Source of the DNA: an uncultured Eubacteriaceae bacterium
GTDB taxonomy: Bacteria > Bacillota > Clostridia > Eubacteriales > UBA1433
NCBI GenBank assembly: GCA_937914785.1
Contig: CALGIV010000220.1
Span: forward strand, 1 to 5,225
Reading direction: 5' to 3'
Length of the DNA: 5,225 bases
Shown here: positions 1-5,225 of the stretch, in pieces
Numbering within the stretch: the first letter of the stretch is position 1
How the letters are laid out: the number at the start of each line of letters is the position of its first letter
The notes under the pieces: generated by a model
Databases searched by the model: none
The model's input: the letters and a program-made list of their open reading frames with translations, nothing else
Told to the model about the DNA's origin: nothing
Position numbers and translations under genes: made by a program

Positions 1-176
1 CGGAAGACCTCAGCATGAAGATCTCCCAGCTCCGTGCAATACTGGCATGCGAACCCCGTCAGGTTCGGAAGAAAGCAGCGGTAAGTGTGTATTTTGTATG
101 TGCCGCGGAATCACCTTTTGCGAGCTGGCTGGTGTGTGAACCCTTTTGTTGTCCTGTCGAAGAAGGGTGTACGACT
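1..176 (+). ncRNA. ffs: Signal recognition particle RNA, 5'-truncated
   Basis: This is the RNA scaffold of the SRP, which binds Ffh and targets nascent membrane and secreted proteins to the translocon. The diagnostic part is the helix-8 hairpin: GGAA tetraloop at 67-70 closed by TTC/GAA (64-66 with 71-73), then the conserved symmetric loop TCAGG/AGCAG (59-63 with 74-78), then CCG/CGG (56-58 with 79-81). The stem continues with 45-50 against 85-90 (G-U rich), 39-42 against 96-99, 36-38 against 101-103 and 31-34 against 106-109. The 3' strand (TGTGCCGC at 99-106, GAGCT at 122-126, AGAAGGGTGTACGA at 161-174) resembles my recollection of the long B. subtilis scRNA, so the 5' Alu-domain half probably lies left of the window. 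The 3' end near 176 is an estimate from that resemblance. The identity is well supported; the long form is inference. Confidence 0.9.
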
Positions 177-187
177 TCTTTGTCAGT

Positions 188-214
188 AACGCCGTGAAAA
201 CGGCGTTTTTTTTT
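188..214 (+). terminator. Rho-independent terminator after SRP RNA
   Basis: A perfect 8-bp stem (188-195 with 200-207, AACGCCGT/ACGGCGTT) closes a GAAA tetraloop (196-199) and runs into nine consecutive T (206-214). It lies about a dozen bases past the predicted SRP RNA 3' end and should terminate that transcript. It also lies upstream of glgB, so it would insulate the glycogen operon from SRP RNA transcription unless there is read-through. Confidence 0.93.
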
Positions 215-265
215 ATTGCCTGCGACAAAATGCACTTTCTTCTTTAACCCTTTTTCGCTATCCTG

Positions 266-279
266 AAGGCGGTGGGGGG
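266..279 (+). promoter_or_regulatory. Ribosome binding site region of glgB
   Basis: AAGGCGGTG at 266-274 differs by one base from the ideal AAGGAGGTG and is followed by a run of six G at 274-279. The ATG at 284 lies 9 bases after 274, which is acceptable spacing. The in-frame GTG at 272 sits inside this motif and would have no usable site of its own, so the motif favours ATG 284. The rest of the leader, 215-283, is pyrimidine-rich around 234-256 and shows no promoter I would defend. Confidence 0.6.
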
Positions 280-283
280 CATT

Positions 284-2155
284 ATGGACAAATCGGCGGC
301 AGAATTGTTTTATCAGGGAAAACTTTACAATGCGTATGAATATTTCGGTGCGCACGTCTTAACAGAGAGTTCTGATAGGGGCGTGCGCTTTCGCCTGTGG
401 GCGCCAAATGCGCGACAGGTCAGCGTCGTCGGAGATTTTAACGACTGGCGGGCCGGATGTGCGCCGATGCAACGATGTGCAGAAAGCGGCATTTGGGAAG
501 CGTTCTTAACCGAGGTAAAGGAAGGGGACAGGTATAAGTATTTCATTACAACACAGAACGGCAGGCAGGTCTATAAGTCGGACCCGTATGCTTTTTTGTC
601 TGAGACACATCATAAGACAGCTTCTGTTATCTACAATCCGATGAATAAGTACATATTTTCAGATGTGGAATGGAAGAACGTACGTTCCGAAAAGAATATT
701 TACACAAATTCAATGAATATTTATGAACTTCATTTGGGCTCCTGGTGCAGGGAGGAAGATGGCGGCTATCTCGATTACCGCAGCATCGCACGGCAGGTTG
801 TTCCTTATGTAAAAGAGATGGGCTATACACATATCGAACTGATGCCGCTGGCGGAATACCCTTATGACGGCAGTTGGGGCTATCAGGTGTGCGGCTACTT
901 CGCGCCGACGTCGCGCTACGGCAGGTGTGAGGACTTGATGTATTTTGTCGATTTCGCGCATGCACATCAGGTGGGCGTCATCTTAGATTGGGTGCCTGCG
1001 CACTTTCCAAAAGACGAACATGGCCTTGCCCTTTTCGACGGTACATACCTTTATGAGGATGAGGATTTCTATCGGAGAGAGCATAAAGCCTGGGGGACGC
1101 TGGCGTTTGATTTTGAAAAGCCGGAAGTGAAATCTTTTTTAATTTCCAATGCGCTGTTTTGGCTGAAAACATACCATTTTGACGGCCTGCGCGTCGATGC
1201 GGTGGAAGCGATGCTGTATCTGGATTATGGACGTGAAGAAGGACAGTGGCAGCCAAATGAACTCGGCGGCAGAATCAACCTGGAGGCGGCGGCATTTTTA
1301 AAACAATTGAATGAAGCGGTGCGTACTGAAGTGCCGGAGGCGATAATGATCGCCGAAGAAGCGACCGCGTATCCGGGTGTGACGGCGCCTGTTGAAGAAG
1401 GCGGCCTCGGATTTCATTTTAAATGGAACCTCGGGTGGATGAACGATGCGCTGGCATATGTAAAGAAAGAGGCACAGGAGCGAAGCGAATATCATCGGTT
1501 GTTGACTTTTTCGATGATGTATGCATTTGATGAACACTTCATCTTACCGATATCACACGATGAAGTCGTTTATTTGAAAAAGTCACTGTTGAATAAGATG
1601 CCGGGCAGCCATTTGCAAAAGCTGGCCGGCGTACGCGTGTTTGTGATGTATCTGTACACGCTGCCGGGCAAGAAACTGATGTTTATGGGCAGTGAGTTTG
1701 GTCAGGAAAAAGAATGGCATTACGATGAGGCGTTGCAATGGCATCTTGCGGAAGAAAATGTGCTGCAGAAGGCCTTTTTTATGGCGATGGGGCAATGCTA
1801 TCTTCAGAATCGTCCTCTGTGGGAATGCGAAAGAGACTGGTCAGGATTTCGCTGGGCTGATGCGGATAATGCGGCTCAAAGTATCCTCAGTTATGAACGT
1901 TACGATGCGGCGGGAGAAGCGTTGCTCGTCGTTTTGAACTTTTCTTTTACGGAACATCCGGCCTATGAACTTAAAGTAAAGAAGAAAATATATGAAGTTA
2001 TACTTGACAGCGATAATATCGCCTTTGGGGGCGGCAGTCAAAAAAAGGTCGTTGTCGCAGAGCAGCAGGATGGCGGTGATTGGATATTAAAATTGTCGCT
2101 GCCGCCGCTGAACGGACTGATCTTGAAACCGGTGGCAAAAGAGATGCTTTTGTAG
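284..2155 (+). CDS. glgB: 1,4-alpha-glucan branching enzyme GlgB (EC 2.4.1.18)
   Basis: Cytoplasmic GH13 enzyme that cuts an alpha-1,4 glucan and re-attaches the piece by an alpha-1,6 bond, making glycogen branches. The protein is 623 aa from ATG 284. Domains: N-terminal CBM48 at about 31-120 (FRLWAPNARQVSVVGDFNDW at 36-55), catalytic barrel at about 145-510, and a C-terminal beta domain at about 520-617. Residues matching the known E. coli active-site set, all at a constant offset of 100, are Y200, D235 and H240 (DWVPAHFP), R303 and nucleophile D305 (GLRVDAV), acid/base E358 (IAEEAT), H425 and D426 (ISHDEVV). It lacks the extra N-terminal domain (about 100 aa) of E. coli GlgB, as shorter branching enzymes do. 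The pair after DEVV is Y430-L431 where His-Gly is usual. It is the first gene of the operon, 68 bases before glgC. The GTG at 272 would add four residues but overlaps the ribosome binding site. Function is confident; chain-length specificity cannot be read. Confidence 0.96.
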   Translation: MDKSAAELFYQGKLYNAYEYFGAHVLTESSDRGVRFRLWAPNARQVSVVGDFNDWRAGCAPMQRCAESGIWEAFLTEVKEGDRYKYFITTQNGRQVYKSDPYAFLSETHHKTASVIYNPMNKYIFSDVEWKNVRSEKNIYTNSMNIYELHLGSWCREEDGGYLDYRSIARQVVPYVKEMGYTHIELMPLAEYPYDGSWGYQVCGYFAPTSRYGRCEDLMYFVDFAHAHQVGVILDWVPAHFPKDEHGLALFDGTYLYEDEDFYRREHKAWGTLAFDFEKPEVKSFLISNALFWLKTYHFDGLRVDAVEAMLYLDYGREEGQWQPNELGGRINLEAAAFLKQLNEAVRTEVPEAIMIAEEATAYPGVTAPVEEGGLGFHFKWNLGWMNDALAYVKKEAQERSEYHRLLTFSMMYAFDEHFILPISHDEVVYLKKSLLNKMPGSHLQKLAGVRVFVMYLYTLPGKKLMFMGSEFGQEKEWHYDEALQWHLAEENVLQKAFFMAMGQCYLQNRPLWECERDWSGFRWADADNAAQSILSYERYDAAGEALLVVLNFSFTEHPAYELKVKKKIYEVILDSDNIAFGGGSQKKVVVAEQQDGGDWILKLSLPPLNGLILKPVAKEMLL

Positions 2156-2170
2156 AAAACGCAACATATT

Positions 2171-2200
2171 TTGATATTCTGTGCGCATAGGATGTATTAG
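2171..2200 (+). promoter_or_regulatory. Candidate internal promoter before glgC
   Basis: In the 68-base gap after glgB, TTGATA at 2171-2176 (5 of 6 to TTGACA) is followed after 18 bases by TATTAG at 2195-2200 (4 of 6 to TATAAT). The proposed -10 overlaps a tandem repeat. It could give glgCDA extra transcription independent of glgB. The match is moderate and could arise by chance in an AT-richer spacer. Confidence 0.3.
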
Positions 2201-2205
2201 GATGT
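2188..2205 (+). repeat. Two-copy tandem repeat TAGGATGT, 10-bp period
   Basis: TAGGATGT occurs exactly at 2188-2195 and again at 2198-2205, so the copies are offset by one helical turn. They lie in the glgB-glgC gap, overlap the candidate -10 element and end 5 bases before the glgC ribosome binding site (AGGGGAG, 2211-2217). A protein binding site on one DNA face is possible, but two short copies may be coincidence. Confidence 0.4.
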
Positions 2206-2223
2206 TATGAAGGGGAGTTTAAG

Positions 2224-3393
2224 ATGTTCAGAGGGAAGAGATGCGTGGCGATGCTTTTGGCGGGCGGGCAGGGCAGCCGCTTAAAAGCACTGACAAACAA
2301 CATTGCCAAGCCGGCCGTTGCTTTTGGCGGCAAATATCGCCTGATCGATTTTACGTTGTCGAATTGCATCAATTCAAATATAGATACGGTTGGCGTGCTG
2401 ACGCAATATGAGCCAATGCTCTTAAACCGCTATATCGGTAACGGCGAGACGTGGGGATTGGATCTTACTTACGGCGGCGTAGCGATCCTGCCGCCGCACA
2501 GGCACAGCGCGGGTGGCGACTGGTATTACGGAACGGCGAATGCCGTATACCAGAACTTTGCTTTTATCGATAAATATCATCCGGCTTATGTGCTCGTATT
2601 ATCGGGAGATCATATCTATAAGATGAATTACAGATTGATGATCGATTATCATGAAGAGAAGGGCGCAGCCTGTACCGTCGCCGTCATCGACGTTGATAAA
2701 AAGGAGGCGAGCCGGTTCGGCATCGCGATGACGGACGGGGATGGCCGCGTTACGGAATTTGAGGAAAAGCCTGCAAATCCGCAGAGTACGCAGGCCTCTA
2801 TGGGGGTTTATGTATTTGATCGCCAGGTGCTGTTGGATTACCTGGTCCGCGACGACAGAGATCCTGGCTCAGATAAGGATTTTGGTAAAAATATTATTCC
2901 GGCGATGCTTGCAGGCGGCGAGGAGATTTATGCCTATACTTACGGCGGCTACTGGCGCGATGTCGGCACAGTGCGTTCGTATATGCAGGCGCATATGGAT
3001 TTGTTGGGAAAGCGGCCCGAACTGAACTTAAACGATGAGGGCTGGAAGATTTACTATAAGCACCCGCCGATGTGCCCGCAGTATATCGGCTTTGGCGCTG
3101 TAGTGGAAAATTGCCTGATTGCGGAAGGTTGCCGGATTGAGGGTACGGTAAGAAATTCCGTGCTGTTTTCCGGTGTGTGCGTCGAGAAAGGCGCAGTGGT
3201 AGATAATAGTGTCATAATGGCGGGAGGTACGGTTGGCACCGGCGCCGTCGTGATAAACAGCGTGCTGGATGAAAGAGTGGTTGTTGACAGCGGCGCAAAA
3301 GCCGGCGGCTTTGATGAGGAGATTCATATAATTGGCAGCGGGGATCGTGTTGCGGCGCAAGGTAAGAGGGCTGTAACTGAGGAGGGGGGATAA
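2224..3393 (+). CDS. glgC: Glucose-1-phosphate adenylyltransferase GlgC (EC 2.7.7.27)
   Basis: Makes ADP-glucose and pyrophosphate from ATP and glucose-1-phosphate, the committed step of bacterial glycogen synthesis, in the cytoplasm. The protein is 389 aa, close to Bacillus-type GlgC. An N-terminal nucleotidyltransferase domain (about 5-260) has the glycine-rich loop LLAGGQGSRL (11-20), FGGKYRLIDF (34-43), GDHIY (128-132; D129 matches catalytic D142 of E. coli), the sugar-phosphate motif EKPAN (181-185; K182 matches K195), SMGVYVF (192-198) and YWRDVGT (243-249; D246 matches D276). A C-terminal left-handed beta-helix of hexapeptide repeats follows (about 290-365). At the positions of the E. 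coli effector residues K39, R40 and H46 it has N26, I27 and A33, so E. coli-style fructose-bisphosphate/AMP control is not expected. ATG 2224 follows AGGGGAG (2211-2217) by 6 bases. The gene ends directly against glgD, its catalytically altered paralogue and probable partner subunit. Confidence 0.97.
   Translation: MFRGKRCVAMLLAGGQGSRLKALTNNIAKPAVAFGGKYRLIDFTLSNCINSNIDTVGVLTQYEPMLLNRYIGNGETWGLDLTYGGVAILPPHRHSAGGDWYYGTANAVYQNFAFIDKYHPAYVLVLSGDHIYKMNYRLMIDYHEEKGAACTVAVIDVDKKEASRFGIAMTDGDGRVTEFEEKPANPQSTQASMGVYVFDRQVLLDYLVRDDRDPGSDKDFGKNIIPAMLAGGEEIYAYTYGGYWRDVGTVRSYMQAHMDLLGKRPELNLNDEGWKIYYKHPPMCPQYIGFGAVVENCLIAEGCRIEGTVRNSVLFSGVCVEKGAVVDNSVIMAGGTVGTGAVVINSVLDERVVVDSGAKAGGFDEEIHIIGSGDRVAAQGKRAVTEEGG
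3379..3390 (+). promoter_or_regulatory. glgD ribosome binding site inside the end of glgC
   Basis: GAGGAGGGGGGA occupies the last four sense codons of glgC (Glu-Glu-Gly-Gly), with GGAGG at 3381-3385, 8 bases before ATG 3394. The glgC stop TAA (3391-3393) abuts that ATG. The layout suits translational coupling of the two subunits. It also fixes the glgD start, since no earlier in-frame start has a comparable site. Confidence 0.75.
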
Positions 3394-4515
3394 ATGGACG
3401 CGGTAGGGATTATTTTATCGAATATGAATGACGGGCTTGTGGCAGAGATGACAAAGGAACGCACGATGTCGGCGATGCCATTCGGCGGCCGGTATCGTAT
3501 GATCGACTTTGTGCTTTCCAGTATGGCTTCCGCCGGCATCTGCCGCATCGGCGTTGCAACGAATGAGAATTATCACAGCTTGATGAATCATCTTGGCACA
3601 GGGCGTGACTGGCAAATCCCGCGCAAGCGCGGTGGATTGTCTCTGCTGCCGCCGTACAGCCGGAAAGATTATACCGTTTATCAATCCCGTCTGCAGGCGT
3701 TAAATGGGTTGAAAAGCTTTATCGAGCTGGGTGGAGAGGAATACGTCGTCATCGCTGACGGCGATAATATTTATAATTTGCCATTTAAAGACGTGCTGGC
3801 TTTTCATAAAAAAACGGGATCAGAATTGACGGCAGTCGGCAGCAGAATGGACTTTTCAAGGCTTTCTGCGCGCGAAAGAACGATATTTGAGACAGATGAA
3901 AATGGCAGGGTGCGCGCGATGAAGCAGAAGGAATACTTGCAGGGGATGCATTTGCTTTCGCTGAACACGTGGGTGATTGGCAGTGCGCTGCTGACAGAAC
4001 TGCTCCAGCAGGCACAGAAAGAGGATTTGGCCAGTTTTGTTCAAGACGTCGTCGGGCGGATGTGTGAAAAAAGGCGGGTGTTTTGTTATGTTTATGACGG
4101 CTACTACGGCAGTGCAGACAGCTTGTCGAATTATCTGATGAGCAATCTGGATTTATTGGATGAAAATGTGCGCGCATCGCTTTTTGACCGCAAAGGCCAT
4201 CCGGTCTATACGCGTTCGGCAAACGCGCCGTCGACAAAATATTTAAAAGGCGCACGGGTCATCAATGCGCTCATCGGTGATGGCTGTATTATCGAAGGAG
4301 AGGTTGTCAACGCCGTGTTGTCCTGCGGCGTGCATATAAAAAGCGGGAGCATTGTGGAAAACAGCGTGTTGATGGACGATGTCGTCGTCGAAAACGGCGC
4401 GCACGTACACTATGTGGTGGCAGATAAACGTGCCAGAATATCAGAAGGCGCTACGGTGGCAGGATACTCAAAACAGCCGCTTTACATTAAGAAATCGGGC
4501 ACAGTTCTGGCATAA
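3394..4515 (+). CDS. glgD: GlgD, non-canonical ADP-glucose pyrophosphorylase subunit
   Basis: A GlgC paralogue of 373 aa. In studied Bacillota (Geobacillus, Streptococcus mutans, Ruminococcus), GlgD has little or no activity alone but pairs with GlgC and changes its activity and effector response; that role is inferred here. The fold is the same: nucleotidyltransferase domain (about 1-255, with FGGRYRMIDF at 30-39) and a hexapeptide beta-helix (about 285-355). Ungapped local comparison with the upstream GlgC shows that the glycine-rich loop is lost (A13-G14-G15 become S9-N10-M11; R19 becomes L15) and YWRDVGT becomes YYGSADS (237-243; catalytic D246 becomes S240). D124 (in GDNIY) and K179 keep the positions of GlgC D129 and K182, although the EKPAN context is gone. 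It starts at the base after the glgC stop, so the two are probably co-translated. glgA follows 18 bases after its stop. The assignment is secure; an independent reaction is unlikely. Confidence 0.94.
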   Translation: MDAVGIILSNMNDGLVAEMTKERTMSAMPFGGRYRMIDFVLSSMASAGICRIGVATNENYHSLMNHLGTGRDWQIPRKRGGLSLLPPYSRKDYTVYQSRLQALNGLKSFIELGGEEYVVIADGDNIYNLPFKDVLAFHKKTGSELTAVGSRMDFSRLSARERTIFETDENGRVRAMKQKEYLQGMHLLSLNTWVIGSALLTELLQQAQKEDLASFVQDVVGRMCEKRRVFCYVYDGYYGSADSLSNYLMSNLDLLDENVRASLFDRKGHPVYTRSANAPSTKYLKGARVINALIGDGCIIEGEVVNAVLSCGVHIKSGSIVENSVLMDDVVVENGAHVHYVVADKRARISEGATVAGYSKQPLYIKKSGTVLA

Positions 4516-4516
4516 G

Positions 4517-4528
4517 AAAGGAAGGCGG
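4517..4528 (+). promoter_or_regulatory. Ribosome binding site of glgA
   Basis: AAAGGAAGGCGG at 4517-4528, in the 18-base gap after glgD, ends 5 bases before ATG 4534. Its AAGGCGG (4522-4528) is the same one-mismatch variant seen before glgB at 266-272. It decides for ATG 4534 over the internal ATG 4549. The GTG immediately before (4531) is also in frame and cannot be strictly excluded. Confidence 0.65.
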
Positions 4529-4533
4529 AAGTG

Positions 4534-5225
4534 ATGGATAAACAACATATGGACAAGCCTGTAAAGGTGTTGTTCGTATCGGCAGAAGCGCAGCCGTTTG
4601 CCGCCGCAGGCGGTCTCGGTGAGGTCATCGGGTCATTGCCGGCGGCGGTTATGGCAGTGTGTAAAGGGTTCGATATCCGCGTCGTTTTACCGCTTTACGA
4701 AGATATCGACGTAATGTATAAAGAACAGATGACGCACCTTGGAGACGTTACGATGCCGCTGTCGTGGCGCAGTCAATATTGCGGCCTGTATGGCCTTTGT
4801 TTGCAGGGTGTGCAGTATTACTTTATCGAAAACGAGTATTATTTCAAACGGAAAGGCCTTTACGGATTTTTTGATGATGCGGAACGTTACGCGTTCTTTT
4901 GCAAGAGCGTGATGCACTGTATTGACAAAATGGAGTTTGAACCGGATATTGTGCACGCGCACGATTGGCACGGTGCGCTTATACCGGTTTATTTAAAGTA
5001 TAAGTTTCCGGAAAGAAAGTTGAAAAGCGTGCTGACGATCCACAATGTTGAGTATCAGGGGCGATTTGATGAGAGTATGCTCAGCGATGTATTTGACCTT
5101 GGTAAGACTGTGCGCGGCGACGTTCTGCAATGGGACGAGATCAACCTGCTGAAAGGCGGAATCGTCTGCTGCGATGCACTGAGTACGGTCAGTCCGTCTT
5201 ATGCGCAGGAGCTTACGCAGACGGC
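4534..5225 (+). CDS. glgA: Glycogen synthase GlgA (EC 2.4.1.21), N-terminal part
   Basis: GT5 glycosyltransferase that moves glucose from ADP-glucose to the non-reducing end of alpha-1,4 glucan chains. The frame is open from ATG 4534 to the window edge (230 complete codons), about half of a usual 475-480 aa protein; the C-terminal Rossmann domain lies outside. Visible landmarks are the N-terminal strand and loop VKVLFVSAEAQPF (10-22) with GGLGEVIGSLP (26-36), VHAHDWH (140-146), TIHNVEYQG (168-176), INLLKGG (203-209) and STVSPSYAQE (217-226). The loop that is normally K-T-G-G-L reads A24-A25-G26-G27-L28, so the Lys equivalent to E. coli K15, a ligand of ADP-glucose, is Ala. It sits 18 bases after glgD and is surely co-transcribed. 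The family is certain; the unusual loop leaves donor-binding details open. Starts at GTG 4531 or ATG 4549 are possible but less favoured. Confidence 0.95.
   Translation, partial: MDKQHMDKPVKVLFVSAEAQPFAAAGGLGEVIGSLPAAVMAVCKGFDIRVVLPLYEDIDVMYKEQMTHLGDVTMPLSWRSQYCGLYGLCLQGVQYYFIENEYYFKRKGLYGFFDDAERYAFFCKSVMHCIDKMEFEPDIVHAHDWHGALIPVYLKYKFPERKLKSVLTIHNVEYQGRFDESMLSDVFDLGKTVRGDVLQWDEINLLKGGIVCCDALSTVSPSYAQELTQT

Noticed and set aside
158..182. Inverted repeat AAGAAG/CTTCTT at the SRP RNA 3' end as a separate terminator or attenuator
   Set aside because: It has a 9-base loop, only a short T stretch and overlaps the expected SRP RNA end; the GC-rich hairpin at 188-207 is the real terminator.
15..197. 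60-codon + strand frame at the left edge, and antisense frames at 10-228 and 59-355
   Set aside because: They overlap the SRP RNA and its terminator, have no ribosome binding site and no recognisable protein.
259..264. TATCCT as the glgB promoter -10
   Set aside because: Transcription would start near 271, cutting the ribosome binding site, and no matching -35 lies upstream.
272..283. GTG start at 272 giving a four-residue longer GlgB
   Set aside because: It lies inside the AAGGCGGTG ribosome binding motif, so it would have no site of its own; ATG 284 is correctly spaced.
1692..1937. 81-codon + strand frame inside glgB
   Set aside because: It is an out-of-frame shadow of a clearly conserved glgB coding region, with no family resemblance.
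2160..2185. Possible hairpin after glgB (CGCA/TGCG with inner ATAT/ATAT)
   Set aside because: It is interrupted by an unpaired internal loop, is AT-weak and has no following T-tract, so it is not a terminator.
3785..4255. 156-codon antisense frame inside glgD
   Set aside because: The composition (rich in Ser, Pro, His, Ala, Arg) is typical of the reverse complement of a coding gene; no motif or start signal supports it.
1..5225. CRISPR, insertion sequence, tRNA, phage or defence genes
   Set aside because: I saw no repeat arrays, transposase, integrase or tRNA folds; the window is accounted for by SRP RNA and the glg operon.

Overview
The window carries the start of a bacterial glycogen-biosynthesis operon, all on the + strand, preceded by the 3' part of the signal recognition particle (SRP) RNA gene. 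Order: SRP RNA (5'-truncated by the window edge, 1 to about 176), its Rho-independent terminator (188-214), glgB (284-2155), glgC (2224-3393), glgD (3394-4515) and glgA (4534 to the window end, 3'-truncated). The organism is most likely a member of the Bacillota (Firmicutes). A separate glgD subunit gene beside glgC is typical of that phylum, the SRP RNA resembles the long Bacillus-type form, and GlgC reads like the Bacillus-type enzyme. Base composition looks near 50% GC by eye. A clostridial or Negativicutes-type anaerobe would fit, but nothing here fixes the genus.

Region by region: 1-176 holds the conserved SRP helix-8 hairpin (GGAA tetraloop with the symmetric internal loop) and the 3' strand of the long stem. 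188-214 is a strong intrinsic terminator. 215-283 is a short leader with a Shine-Dalgarno-like stretch but no convincing promoter. A 68-base gap separates glgB from glgC and contains a candidate weak promoter and a tandem 8-bp repeat of 10-bp period. glgC and glgD abut exactly (TAA then ATG), and glgD and glgA are 18 bases apart. No stretch longer than 300 bases lacks a gene.

Together the genes make glycogen from glucose-1-phosphate. GlgC, probably in a mixed complex with its degenerate paralogue GlgD, makes ADP-glucose; GlgA adds the glucose to alpha-1,4 chains; GlgB introduces alpha-1,6 branches. I see no new system. This is a conventional pathway operon, and the points worth a second look are residue-level: loss of the canonical Lys of the GlgA KxGG loop, an altered residue pair after the GlgB DEVV motif, partial retention of active-site residues in GlgD, and absence of the E. 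coli effector residues in GlgC. The SRP RNA/glg junction and the glgB-glgC gap raise regulatory questions.
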